This document shows, piece after piece, positions 23,051 through 35,618 of a stretch of DNA of 64,000 nucleotides (positions within the stretch are counted from its first letter, which is position 1; every line of letters begins with the position of its first letter). Source of the stretch: Coptis chinensis. Its lineage: Eukaryota > Streptophyta > Magnoliopsida > Ranunculales > Ranunculaceae. Position numbers and translations under genes: made by a program. The notes below the pieces were generated by a model. The model was not told the origin of the DNA and searched no databases. It saw only the letters and a list, made by a program, of their open reading frames with translations. Where the stretch lies: positions 87,701,001-87,765,000 of the forward strand of contig CM027383.1 of assembly GCA_015680905.1 (NCBI GenBank), written 5' to 3'.

Positions 23051-24018
23051 TTAGAGCAAGTCCAATAGTCAGCTGAAGGTCTTATAGCACTCTAATTCTC
23101 TAAAAACCAAAATGTCATTCTAATATAGGACTGTTCAGTGTTCTAAAAACTGTTAGGCAGTAGTCTGGCTGTGGGAGAGCGCTTAGGCTTTTTAGGTAGT
23201 GCCTAGATGGGCTAGGCGCTAGGCGGTTTTTTTTTCATGATATATATAGTAATACACATCTATACTACAAGAAATGAAAAAAATTATTTACCATAACTCA
23301 AAAAATAAACACAAACAAAAATACTTATTACAAAAATGCATAATAGTTGAAGAATATCGACTTCATATAAAAACATACTCTTTGTTATAGTGATATATAA
23401 TTTACATTACACTTTAGTCTTTTAAACTCATCCAAATCTTAAGCCTACACGGGCCATTAATTTTCGACATTTAATCATTCAAAAAAAAAAAAAAAAACTT
23501 GACTAGACTGCCTAGAGGCTGCCTAGCCCCGCCTAGTCGGTCCACCGATTTTTTAAACGACTTGGGCCTAGGCGAGTCGGTTGGGTACCGCCTAGAGACC
23601 GCCTAGACCGATTTTTAGAACAGTGGGACTGCTAGAAGACTCCTAAATTTGGCTGGTGTGATAAACCCACCTAAATTTGTTGTCTTGTCTAGAATAGTTT
23701 ATACCGTCTGTGTGTTAAATTTCGACGTACGAAACTATGCCGTTCGTCCAAAAAAAATCAACTTAAATTACAAACTAATGGACGGATGGTAGAAATTGTG
23801 CCGTCCGTATCAATTTAGCACTTCAAAACACAAAAGAGCAATTGGAATGAAATTCAAGTTTTGGTCTGCCATATTTGGCCGGACAAAGTAAAAACCCTAA
23901 AAATCCTATGTGGCAAGGGTTTATCTGCTCCTTTTAGCAACCCTCCATTGGACTTGCTATTTTTTTTTCGCTCATTTATTTATTTATTTATTTATTTTTT
24001 TCATTGGACTTGCTATTA
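23051..24018. mobile_element. Putative MITE with AGCAAGTCCAAT ends
   Basis: TTAGAGCAAGTCCAAT at the left is mirrored by ATTGGACTTGCTATTA at 24003-24018, and by a second, more internal copy at 23947-23957. I found no clear target duplication. A hAT-type element sits inside it at 23136-23625, and a (TTTA)n run lies at about 23970-23998. Confidence 0.45.
23136..23625. mobile_element. 490-bp non-autonomous hAT element
   Basis: The left end CAGTGTTCTAAAAA and inverted right end CACTGTTCTAAAAA form the terminal repeats. Sub-terminal GCCTAGGCG/GGCGGT-type repeats are present on both sides. The flanks GGACTGTT (23128-23135) and GGACTGCT (23626-23633) are an 8-bp target duplication with one mismatch. 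No protein is encoded. Confidence 0.88.
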
Positions 24019-24052
24019 GTAGGAGAGGTTTTGCTATTAGTAGGAGAGGTTT
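24011..24052. repeat. 21-bp perfect tandem duplication
   Basis: TGCTATTAGTAGGAGAGGTTT occurs twice head to tail, and a third copy starts and then diverges after TGCT. Confidence 0.85.
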
Positions 24053-24059
24053 TGCTGGT

Positions 24060-25213
24060 AGAAAAGCAAATCTAATAGGTTTTTCTATTTGGCATTCCCA
24101 TTGAGAAATATTAACTTGCCTAGAGTGGATTCTGTTGTTTCATTGGCTTTATGGATTCTATGAGGTCCTGTGTTGTAATTTTGCTCTAGAGTGGATTAGT
24201 ACTGGTAGTTTGACCATATGTTTCTTCTTATATGTAATTACATAAAAACTTGATTTCGCCGCAGACAAATACTACACTTTTAATCAGAAGTATAAAAACA
24301 ATGGAACTAATTATGGGAACTAAAAATCTAATAATGTTATCGTCTTGACGTTGATTAATCCTATTCTCTGCAAATTGAAATATTTACGAAGATTATTTAT
24401 TTATTATTCAATGGAATTTGAGCTCAACATATTTGTGCTTCGTATTTTCAACCTTGTCAATTCACTCAATTGTTATCGTTTATCTTTTTTCTGATGAACA
24501 TTTTCAAATATATATTTTTATAATATAATTATTATCATCATTTTTATTATTATTATTATTTTAAGAACAAGTACTATTGCAATCAGTGAGAGTGGTTTGC
24601 TGTGAAGTGAGTCAAGTGACTGAAGTCCCATGGAAATTTTGGATCAAGCAGGTGGAATGGTAAGAAGACAAGGAGTTAGGTACCGTTGGGATTTGATGGT
24701 CCCAGTCCAAACTAAAAAAAGAAAGAACGGAGCTAATTGAAAACTTACGAAAAGCCAAACAATATGAAAATGTGATCATTTGGATTTAAAAAAGAGCACG
24801 TTACATGATATGATATGTATATTAGTTCGTATTTTAGTGTTACTTAATTCTAGAATAATTAGATTAGTACACCATGACGATTTGCTTTTTCGGTTTAAAT
24901 TAATATAATTCGATATGACATACTGTTCGGAAGTGATCAGCTTTCTTTTTCGCTAAATAAAGGCAGCGATCAGCTGGTACATTGACAATGGCTACAGATA
25001 TAACAAATTGAAACAATAAATGCCATATTACTTGATTGGATTAGTAAGTACCTTTAAAATGTAATCTTGTAAATCCGATGATGATACAAGATTTAATAGT
25101 ATTGTTCATGAGCTATAACTTAAACTTTGGGTAGATCAGAGATACAAATACCCCTTCAATTAGTGCAGACATATTTATTTGTTGCTGTTGAACAAAATAA
25201 TTAAATTTACCAA
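24060..25213. other. Spacer downstream of the dioxygenase gene
   Basis: AT-rich sequence with an (ATT)n run near 24544-24560. It lies 3' of the dioxygenase stop codon and must contain that gene's 3' UTR and poly(A) signals. No gene or repeat is recognised. Confidence 0.55.
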
Positions 25214-28200
25214 TTAGCGTGGTGATTTTAGTGAATCCACTTGTGATTTACCCAGTGGACCTCTTGTCCTGATGTAAAGCCTGTATTCGTCATATGTCAT
25301 CGGCAAGTATAGTGCTGGCTGCTCAGGTGTCACGAGCTCCTCGACCGGTTTCAATGGTATATCGCTTTTGGGGTTATAAAAGAAAGCGAGCGAGACGCGT
25401 TCTTTCGTTGAATTCACAGTAACCCTGTGCTCGACGCTTTTGTAAATCGCATTGCTTAGTACCTAATAATCAGTTCAACTTATTAGCAAAGCAAACAATA
25501 AATATGAGAGTAGTGTTTTGATAGTCAACCCTAAATACGTGTCCATGTGAGTGCTATATCTGTGTACTGTGAACTTGCAAGTGTATGAGTAAGAGTGGAA
25601 TTCAAGCTAATCAAGCCGAGTTTCTCTATACTCAAGTTCGATTCGTTTATTAAGTGAACTTTGAAATTAATCAAGCCGAGTTTCTCTATGCTCAAGTTCG
25701 ATTCGTTTATTAAGCGAACTTTGAAATAAGTTAAAACTTGGCTCATATATTATATGTACAAGTCTAAACTGAACCTGAATAGCAGAGTTATTTTACTCTC
25801 CACGAAGATGCTATTTGAGTTTCATCAACCTCATTTGTTATAGGAGTTATAATATAGACTTAAGTTTGGCTCATTTATATATTATATAAATGAACGAGCT
25901 CTCGAGCGGCCCGAACTGCTCGGCTCATCTGCTCAAATTCCACCCTTCCTTATGTCTGAGTATCTGCATAGTATGTAGTAGGTCAAATGGGAAGTATATC
26001 CCTACAAATCTGTAAGATCACATACATTTTGGTATATTTTTTATCGGTTGATTATTTTCTTCCTAGTAGCGCTGTCCCATTAGGTGTTCCTGCTCCCCTT
26101 CGAAAAAACAGAACGTATGGCATGACGTTCTTTTTAACTTTTTATTATTTTATTTATTTCTGTACATTAGACATCTTTGATAATGTAGCTGATGAACTCT
26201 TATGGAACTATGGAAGGGAAGAATTCTCAATTTTCATCCCATGCACAGTAAATCTCTGTTATCGTAAATAAGATTGCTCCTTAAATTTATTCCCCCCTCT
26301 AATAGACAGAGGCTAGCTATATTGATCGCGATCGTCTCTATATATTGCCACTAGTGTACGTGCCTTTATTCAAAATCCTTTCTGGTATTGTTTTCCTCCT
26401 CACCTAATTTTACATGGTAGGACTGCATAAGAAGTTATGAATAACTTGTCTGCGTTTTGCCTTAGAGCCATACTGAAATCAACACTTTCAATTTTGCCTG
26501 ATTGCCTGACTGTTCAGTGAAGATATACTGCTTAAGAAATTGATTGATATGATATGTGTTGAATATATTTCTTGACAAAAGATTTTACTTTGTTTCATTT
26601 CCTTGGTTTATGTTCGGTTAGTTGAGAAGTACAAGCGGGTTTACAGAATAGTTTAGTACATTAAGATTAATTGAAATGAATTATGATATGATTATAAGCA
26701 AAATTGTGCTTAAAGTTGCTAATGAATTGAAGCAAAACTATAAATTAATTAGGTACAAGAAATAACTGCCGTACTACACTGGTTACTTCAGTATGAACCA
26801 ACGGAAAATCTAGCTATTTGGAAATTTATGATCTTATCTTGTAATTCAGCTTGCCTATCACTGTTTAACTCATATATCTTGTCGATCACTGTTTTCTGAA
26901 TTCTTTTTATTCATTAATCAAAGAGATGAAATATGGTCTTAAGTAATCACAGCAAAGACATATGTATGTATGACATATCTGCATACAGTCGCCTAAATTA
27001 CCAGAATCTTAGTTCCATTTTTTTTGGTAAAGGTGGTCTTAGTTCCTGCTTATTATTGTAAACTGATGCATGTCTTTTAAAGTTAAGACAGCAATCACAG
27101 CCGCCACATGATCATGAACATGATGGAACTATTTTTTTTAATCTACTAGTCCTTGATCTTTAAGTGAATTGAAGGTATCAGTTAGTTACGGAATCAATGA
27201 AGGCTTAATCAAGGGAAGATTAAATTTCATATGGTTATAGATTTGATATAGCTCTCTCTCTTAAGATCCTTTGACCAAAATATAGAATTATTGCTTGCAA
27301 AATCTTAATTAGGAGACAGACCATTACATGTGCCCATGATTCATGAACTAGGGCAATTTTTTTCTCCCTCTAATATATCCATAACTAACTATTGCATGTG
27401 CCCATATTTCATGGGATGTTTTGCAATATATATACATATAATCTTTTTTTTATGTTCATTCTTCATCTAATTATGGTCGTGAACTCCGCCAGCCTCAAAG
27501 AGTTGCTGATCTCATTTTAAAAGAGGCTTGTCAGTTAAAAAGAAAAAGAAAAGTTAAAAAAAAAGCTAGTGAGAGCAGACCTGAATTTGATCGCCGATGT
27601 TAACTATGAAGGAGTCTGATGCAGGTTGGACGGTAACCCAACTATAACCTTTACGGACTTGGAGGCCAGAAACATGGTCGTCCGGGAGAAGAAGGGTCAT
27701 ACCACCAGGGTCAGAGTGCGAGGAGAGACCAAGAGCGAGGTCAGGTTGTGGACACTTTGGATAGTAATTTACCCTCAAACATGCTCCTATGTCCTCCCCT
27801 CCAAATGAATTTTGTAGGTGACCCTTTTCTAGTCCAAGATTTATTGATAGAATTTCCATCAACTTTACACATAGGTTCACCAATTGTTTTCCATACTCTT
27901 CAGTCTCATCTCTACAATCAATCAATTCACCATACCATATCAATCAAAGATAATGAACTCGTAAAGTTGCTATTAGGAATAATGTTCTTTTAATTTGAAC
28001 TAACATCACAATTTAAAATGGTGATACATTAAATAACATCATTGTTCTAGCATGATGTATGTATGAAGTAGAGGGTGGCCGCTGTTTTAATTAGATTCTA
28101 AAATTAATCCAGATTTTGACATGTCGATCTCGTCAAAAAATAAAGTTGGATTGTAGAATAATTCAAGGGTTGCCACTCCATATACTTCGTAAACAAATCT

Positions 28201-28806
28201 TGTGAGGCTGAGCGGACGATTAATTAGTAGTAAGAAGCTATGGCTCTGATACATCAAAGTTGTACGTCCATACAAACAGATAGTTTTGAAATTTTTGAGG
28301 GACAGTTACCTGCATGAGGATGGGTGAGCAGGCCACTTGTTACGGTCCATTATAGTTGAAGGTAGGTGATGAAGGAAGAAATAGTCACTCCAGTCAAGAA
28401 CCGCACCTTTCTGGATGCCCAGTCGACTTCCGTACCCTTCGTAGGTCTTTGGTGAATTTGCATAACCTTGTTTTAGTTCAAGTGGTAAATTAAAGAATTG
28501 TCTCCATATATCTCTTGTTCGACGCATTAACTCAGGGCTCACACCATGGTTAACAACTTGGAAGAATCCCCATTCTTGACATGCCTCCTTTATATCATTC
28601 ATAGTAGCTGCATGGAGATTTTTGTCATCCCCTGCCAGGCCATTGAGATCAATAATTGGGATATTAACTTCACCGTCTTTGGGGCTTAGATACGGCCTCT
28701 CGTAAGGTGGTTTGACGTACCTATCAGGGATTTTGGTCACACCACTATCCGATAATGATTGGACGCGGATAATTGGCTCAGGCCAATCCAGTGGTGAACT
28801 CATCAT
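25214..28806 (-). CDS. 2-oxoglutarate/Fe(II)-dependent dioxygenase, JOX-like
   Basis: The three exons on the minus strand are 28310-28806, 27581-27911 and 25214-25462, joined by GT-AG introns in matching phase to give 358 residues, typical for plant DOXC enzymes. Exon 1 has the N-terminal DIOX_N domain with VNIPIIDL and WGFFQVVNHGVS, then ANSPKTYEGYGSRLG and LDWSDYFFLHHLPS. Exon 2 has NYYPKCPQPDL and the iron ligands H231-x-D233 in SSHSDPGG. Exon 3 has the distal ligand H288 (SVEHRVTVN), the 2-oxoglutarate-binding R298-x-S300, and ends SLKSPR. The sequence pattern is nearest to the jasmonate-induced oxygenases (JOX; At5g05600 type), which hydroxylate jasmonic acid in the cytosol; the C-terminal YRLYIRTRG keeps the arginine spacing of that group. 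The substrate is inference. The start is the first of two adjacent ATGs; 28803 is an alternative. No damage is seen. Confidence 0.94.
25593..25945. mobile_element. Putative small TIR element in dioxygenase intron 2
   Basis: GTGGAATTCAAGC at 25595-25607 is mirrored by GCTCAAATTCCAC at 25931-25943, 11 of 13 bases matching as inverted repeats. No target duplication is clear. It carries the 60-bp duplication at 25608-25727. Confidence 0.45.
25608..25727. repeat. 60-bp tandem duplication in dioxygenase intron 2
   Basis: The unit starting TAATCAAGCCGAGTTTCTCT is repeated exactly once at a 60-bp period, with two differences (A/G in CTATA/CTATG and T/C in AAGTGAA/AAGCGAA). Confidence 0.92.
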
Positions 28807-29453
28807 ATCCAAGAGAAAGAAGAAGAAGATAAGCAAGCCAAAGGAGAGCGAGACAGAGGTGTGGGGGGGAGTAAATTTAACTTGAATGTGGGGGCAGTTA
28901 TATAGATGGTGGGAGTCTTGTGTTTTGGCACAAGTGATTTGGACGTTAAGAACGTGTTGTTTGTGTTTTTTTTTTATATATATGTAAGAAGGGAAGAGAA
29001 GGTCTCTTCTATATCTGGACCATTTTTAAAGTAATCCGTGAGGTTGACATGCAAACGGGCCAACTGCTGTTTTATTACCAACGCCAATAAGTGAAAAATG
29101 AAGACTATAAAACATTGATGTTAGAGTTATATGTTCATAGTAACTATTGTCAAATATGAAATATCTTCGTATATGTTAAGTGTATTAACAGACTAACAGA
29201 GTCCATTCGGGAGCCGCGAGCAACTAACTTGGCTTACTATGAATTCTTAATGAAGGGAACATGCATTACCAAAATGTGTTTCTTTGGCTGTGTTTAACCA
29301 TATCATTGTCTTTCTTTTAATATTGACTTTAAACTATAATAACGTATAATCTCACTTTTCATCTGAACTTATAAGATTGATTTTACAAATATATACTAAT
29401 TTCATTTTTATTTTAATAAATCTATTATCTATATACTTCTACTATCACCTCTC
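28807..29453. other. Dioxygenase upstream region
   Basis: This contains the presumed 5' UTR and promoter of the minus-strand dioxygenase, including a TATA-like box, then AT-rich spacer up to the Helitron start. No second gene is seen. Confidence 0.6.
28898..28905 (-). promoter_or_regulatory. TATA-like box of the dioxygenase gene
   Basis: The minus strand reads CTATATAA about 92 bp upstream of the ATG at 28806, a normal distance for a plant core promoter with a short leader. Confidence 0.55.
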
Positions 29454-29460
29454 TCTATAT

Positions 29461-29898
29461 TAAAGCAGAGTACCGCTGAGGTGGACAGTCTCTCTCTTAG
29501 GTGGCGCTCTCCAAGGAGAGAGTTCTCCCACGTGGACACTTTTAATAATTATATTTTTGTGTATTTAGTTTCCTAATTGAACTTGGACTTTTAAGTAAAC
29601 AAATATAATTAAATGCCTTAATAATTATATCTTTGTGTATTTAGTTTCATAATTGAGCCTTGAACTAATAACAAATATTTAAAGCAGAGTACCGCTGAGG
29701 TGGACAGTCTCTCTCTTAGGTGGCGCTCTCCAAGGAGAGAGTTTTCCCACGTGGACACTTTTAATAATTATATTTTTGTGTATTTAGTTTCCTAATTGAA
29801 CTTGGACTTTTAAGTAAACAAATATAATTAAATGCCTTAATAATTATATCTTTGTGTATTTAGTTTCATAATTGAGCCTTGAACTAATAACAAATATA
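29461..29898. repeat. 219-bp tandem duplication of the Helitron 5' region
   Basis: Two nearly identical units, 29461-29679 and 29680-29898, each start TAAAGCAGAGTACCGCTGAG. Only a substitution in GAGTTCTCC/GAGTTTTCC stands out. The duplication repeats the Helitron 5' end itself. Confidence 0.92.
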
Positions 29899-32026
29899 AT
29901 ATACTGAAAAAAAGGTAAACAAATATAAGCTACATTTAGAAATCAATTCTGATCCAATCAGGAAACAAATAGCATGAAATTTGACCCTTCGTTGCTTTCA
30001 AAACATGAATTCCTATGCAAGGTTTCCATTACTAACTCGATCTTCACTTCAATGAATTTGTATCTTTAACTAATTCCTACAATTGCATATTGCGATATTC
30101 ATTAATATCTACATTCATGGTCTTGGTTGGGATATACATGTTGCAAGTATTTACAGTCGTGAGTGCATGAGATACGTTATTGATTAAATTTCCATACCTC
30201 ACAGTACTATCTAACGGTGGAACAAGATAGGAAATCAGACACGAAATTAGGAAATAAGAGGAATGGTTTTCTTGGTATAGAGATTATTAAGACCGTCTTT
30301 CTTTCCACAGGTATGTGTAGAATGCCTTCTTTTTGGTGTATAATACTAAATATATATAGTCGAGGTTATGGCGTTCAAGGCTTCAACCTATGGTACGGTG
30401 TTTAATCCTTTAGTCTTTTACCTTAATTATGTAGAAAAAGTTTGATGTTCAGAGCTTCAAGCTAGCTATTTGGTACAGTGTTATTTATATATTAATTATG
30501 GAATATGCATGTATTGAATTGATTATGTATAGGTATATATATAAGATCCATTGAACTGATTTTTGGTAAATAAAGTGTATGTAATAATTGAGTAGTGCTC
30601 TGATTTGTGTTCAATTTGTTTGTTGTTAGATGTGTGATAATGTTATTCAAACTATGTTTTCAAGAATGTAGTTGATGGAAAGTTATAACAAAAAAAAATT
30701 AAAAAACTTTGGAATTATATTATTGTAGCTCCAATAAAATGGGTAGACATTGGCTTGGCTTAAGCGATTATTATATACAACTTTGGTAGATTATCAATAT
30801 ATATATCGGTTTCATATATATCATCAATTTAATTATATTTTTTCTTAGAAGAGAGTTCGTGTCCAAAAGTTGTGTCTCCTCTCCCACTCGAAAGCTAAGA
30901 ACCTTAAGGCTGTACACATTCCTAAAAATAATGGTATAGCCTCAAAACTCAACGATAGCTAAAAGTATTAGGTCACCCTAAAAAACTCTCAGAGATAATA
31001 CAATAACAATTGTGAGCACGTGATGTGTAGGTGCAGTATTGACATCATTTATGAAGCCTCTTTCTAATAGATAAGTAAGTACTCAAAGACCGGGTGGTTA
31101 CAGATCGAGAATGCTACAATGGTTACAATTTTACAAACATCTACTACAATATATTCACAAACAATAGCTAAGAATTGAGACATCTAGACATGATTATGCC
31201 ATTCACAAGTTATATAACTGATCAAACTGATCACTATAGTACTTATCCCAGATTGAAATTGATTGGTCCAGTTTAAACTACGTTACCTGAAATATGTTTT
31301 GCGTTAGTTATTTATCTTTCTATCCTATGCTCCTTGAGCTAAGCAATTGTTTGATTTACAAGGTAGTGACTCCTTAAATTCAATAAATTGAGGAAATTAC
31401 CACCCAAGCAAGATTTTCTTAATTTCTCTTAGGTGGGCGTTCTATTCCAGCTTGGAAACTCTTGCACTGCAAAATCCATATAGATTATATAGTGTAGCAA
31501 AAGGGTGTAAATTTTGCTCTTAAGCGTAGGATATAGTGCATAAACATGACGAAGAATCTCATATATATACAGCACCTCTTAGGATATGCCGTATACCACA
31601 AACGTTATGACAATAGTTTTGCATGCCTATTATTTAGCTTCAATGACCTCCAAGGAGCAGTTAACAAGATCAAGCTAGCACTCGAGCCCTATTATTATGG
31701 AACTATGGTATGATCATCGTCTGTACATAAGTTCATCTTTTGTGAAAGTTCATAAGCCCTTAACTCTTTATGAAAGTTCATCTTTTGAGCAAGGTATTTA
31801 CGTAATTGTCTAAACAATAAGATGTTTATACTCCATATATTCATTCCCATTAAAAACATTCTTAGCACATAGAATTCCCCTTGCAACAATATTGCAAAAG
31901 TGGTGTGCAACATAAACAAATTGATTATTTCTTAATTGATGGTTTTGCCTAAACAACAAATTAAAGATCCACGAAGTAAGTTTGCAAAATTTATAAAACA
32001 ATTATGGCAAAAACTATCTAAAAGAT

Positions 32027-32044
32027 CCCGGCCATATGGCCGGG
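32027..32044 (+). other. Helitron A terminal hairpin
   Basis: CCCGGCC and GGCCGGG pair perfectly around an ATAT loop, just upstream of the Helitron 3' end. Confidence 0.8.
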
Positions 32045-32329
32045 GTAAAAAACCTTGTCTATATACTAAACTAGAGACCTTTGAAAGAGAATTTTCTCTC
32101 TCCTATGTGGCACTCTAATATGAGAGTTAACCTTTATTCTATCATATGTGGCACTATAATATGAAAGATAATATTTTATAATAGACTACAATCCCACGTA
32201 CATGGAACCTCTTTGGAGAGTTTGAGTGTATTTTTAATTATTATATTTGGAGAGTTTGAGTGTATTTCCAATTCTTATATATTTGATCAAATAAAAAAAA
32301 TTACTAAAAAAGTAGGTGATTTGTAGAAG

Positions 32330-35140
32330 CTAACCTCAAATAATATTTAACGAGAAATCGAAAACTGGATGCAAATGCAAGCATTAAACTAATCTTAAAA
32401 AGTAATTAATAGAAAATCAGAATATGGATAGAACTGCATTAAACTAATCTTAAAAAGTAATTAATAGAAAATCGGAATATGGATATAACTGCATTAAACT
32501 AACCTCAAAGAATAATTAACGGAAAATTAAAACTTTAATGCAAATATATCAAACTAACATCAAAAAATAATTGTCGGAAAATCGAAAACTGGATGCAAAT
32601 GTATTGAGCTAACCCTCAAAGATTAAATTAACGGAAAATCAGAAACTGGATGCAGCTGTATTGAACTAACTTCAAAGAAAAATTAATTATAAATTGAAAA
32701 CATAATGCAAATGCGTGGAACTAATCTTAAAAAATAATTAACGAGAAATTGAAAACCGCATGCAACTGCACTGAACTAATCTCAAAAAATAAACTGGATG
32801 CAAAACCTCAAGACATAATTAACGGGAAATCGAAAATTGAATGCAAACTCATTGAACTAACCTCAAACAATAATTAACGGGAAATCGAAAACTAGATAAA
32901 AATGCAACTTTATCAAATAATAAATGAGAAATCGAAAACTTGATGCAAATGCATTAAACTAATCTCACAGAATAATTAATGGGAAATCAGAAACTGGATG
33001 CAAATACATTTAACTGACCTCAAATAATATAACAATTAACAACAAGAAATTGAAAATTGGATGCAAATGTATTGAACTAACCGAAAAGAATAATTAACGA
33101 GAAATAAGAAACTGGATGCATTTGCATTGAACTGATCTCAAAAAATAAATAACGGAAATTGGAAATTGAATACAACTGCATTGAACTAACCTCAAAATAT
33201 AAATAACGGAAAATTAAAAACTGAATGCAAATGCATTGAACTAACCTCAAAATATAGTTGGGTTATATGTTGTGGGAATGTCTCGACAAGTATAGTTTTG
33301 TATTTAAAATGGTATTTATCTTATCTTTTTCCGTATGATTGGGAACTCCTTGCTATTCAAGTAGTTTCAATATATATGAACTTCGCCTTATTAGGCAATC
33401 TCATAAAACTTCAATCAAACTTCTATTATTAAACAACAAAATGAAGTTGAAGGGTTTTATCAAAGCTGAGTTCTTTTTTTTTAATGGAGAGTGAGATTTT
33501 CACGTAATAAGAAATTTGGTTGAGTGATCAATATTATATTAATATATAATAGTTATGCATATTTGCAAATATTTTTCAGAATAATTAATATAACAACACC
33601 CGTTCGTTGATAATCTTTGAAGATTCCACATAGTGAGTCATGCATAATTTAAATAATAATTAACGGGAAATCGAGAACTGGATAATCTTTAATGATCTCA
33701 TCACATAGTAAATTAAGCATAATTTACTTTTTATGTCATGTTTGCAAGAGCACTACAGATGGATCAGTAGAAGTTGGTATTATACACCACATTGGATAAT
33801 TATAAGGAAATCGGAAACTGGATTCAAATACATAACTGAGCTCAAAGAGTAATTAACGGGAAATCGGAAACTTTATGCAAATTGCATTAAACTAACGACA
33901 GAGAGTAACTAACGGGAAATTAGAAATTTGATGCAAATCCTTGAAAAATATTTAATGGAAAATCGGAAACGATATGCAAATACATCAAAGAAATCTCAAA
34001 TAATAATTAATGGGAAACCGGAAACTAGATGCAAATGCATTTAACTTAACTCAAAAAATAATTAACAGAAAATCAAAAACCGAATGCAACTGTATTGAAC
34101 TAACCTTATAGAATAATTGGTGGGAAATCGGAAACTAAATGTAAATGCATTGAAATAACCTTAAAGAGTTATTAATGGAAAATCGGAAACTGAATCCAAA
34201 TACAATAAACTAATCTCAAAGACTAATTAACGAAACATTAAAAAATGGATGAAACTGCACTGAACTAACCTAAATGAATAATTAACGGGAAATTATAAAT
34301 TTGATGTAACTGCATTGAACTAACCTAAAAAAATAATGAACGCGAAATCGGAAACTTGATGCAAATGCATTGAACTAACCTCAAAGAACAATTAACATAA
34401 AATCGGAAATTGGATGCAACTGCATTGAACTAACCTCAAAGAATAATTAACAGAAAACCAACAATTGGATACAACTACATTAAACTAAAATTAGAGATTA
34501 ACTAACGGGAAATCCGAAATTGGATGCAAATGCATTGAAATAATCTCAAAAAATAGTTAACTAGAAATCGGAAGTCGGATGTAACTGCATCGCACTGACC
34601 TCAAAGCATAAATGTCCACTTTTTTAGCCTCCTCACCTGAGTAATTAAGAGTAATTAGGAACCCAAAACAAAAGTGATTTTATAAAAACAGACTCTTACA
34701 TGTATGCAAACTGTATAGAAATTGTAAACTATCGAACTAACCTAGAAAAACAATTAACGAGAAATTAGAAACTGGATATAGATGTATTGAACTAACATCA
34801 AAGAGTAATTAACGGGAGATTGGAACCTGGATGCAAATGCAATGAACTAATCTCAAACACTAATTAACGAAACATCAAAACTAGATGAAACTATATTGAA
34901 TTAACCTTTTAATGAATAACTAACGGGAAATTATAAAGTGGATGTAATTGCACTGAACTAACCTTAAAGAATAATTAACAGAAAATCGGAAACTTGATGA
35001 AACTGCATTGGACTAACCTCAAAGAATAATTAATGAGAAATTAGAAACTGGATGCAACATAATATATTAAACTAATCTCAAAGAATAATGAATGAAAAAT
35101 CAGAAACTTGATGTAAATGCATTGAACTAATAACCCTAAA
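32330..35140. repeat. ~54-bp minisatellite arrays
   Basis: Roughly 40 diverged units share the core AATTAACGGGAAATCGGAAA followed by CTGGATGCAAATGCATTGAA and CTAACCTCAAA. The blocks are about 32330-33256, 33645-34605 (interrupted near 33690-33790) and 34735-35140. Units differ by many substitutions, so the array is old. Confidence 0.9.
33257..33470. repeat. Flank duplicated at 35145-35370
   Basis: The sequence after the first array (GGGAATGTCTCGACAAGTAT...CTTGCTATTCAAGTAG...AACTTCAATCAAACTT) recurs after the last array with moderate divergence. The array plus its flank was therefore duplicated as one block of about 1.9 kb. Confidence 0.85.
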
Positions 35141-35618
35141 ACATATTTGTATTATATGTATGGGAAATAAATGTCTCGACAAATATAGTTTTGCATTTCA
35201 ACTAGTGTTTATTATAATTATTTTATTGTGATTGGGAATGTCTTGCTATTCAAGTAGCTTCAATATTATCTTCGTCACATTGGGCATTCTCACAAAACTT
35301 CAATCAAACTTTTATTATTAAACCTAACAATAAAAAGAAGTCGATGAGTTTTATCAAGCTTTGATGCTTCCTTTTTATAGAGAGTGGTGCAAGAAATTTA
35401 AATAAGTAATTATTATAATTTTCATATCTCATAGCTATGCATAGTTACTAACGTTTTTTAGAATAATTTAATATAACGACACCCATTCGTATGACACGTT
35501 CATGTGATAAATCTTTTCAAGTGGGAGTAGTGTATTCTTTGAGGATATGAAAACAATCAATCTGTTTTAGTGATTTGTACACATTAGTACGTAAGCCGAA
35601 TGGTGATGATTTACTGTT

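Larger units (their letters stand above)
29454..32057 (+). mobile_element. Helitron A
   Basis: The 5' end reads TCTATATTAAAGCAGAG, the typical plant Helitron start. The 3' end has a perfect 7-bp hairpin (CCCGGCC-ATAT-GGCCGGG, 32027-32044) followed after 9 bases by CTTG, a variant of the CTRR end. There are no terminal inverted repeats and no Rep/helicase frame, so it is non-autonomous. The next Helitron begins immediately. Confidence 0.75.

Noticed and set aside
32330..35140. Regularly spaced repeats that could suggest a CRISPR array
   Set aside because: The units are contiguous and diverged, with no unique spacers, and they lie in a plant Helitron; this is a minisatellite.
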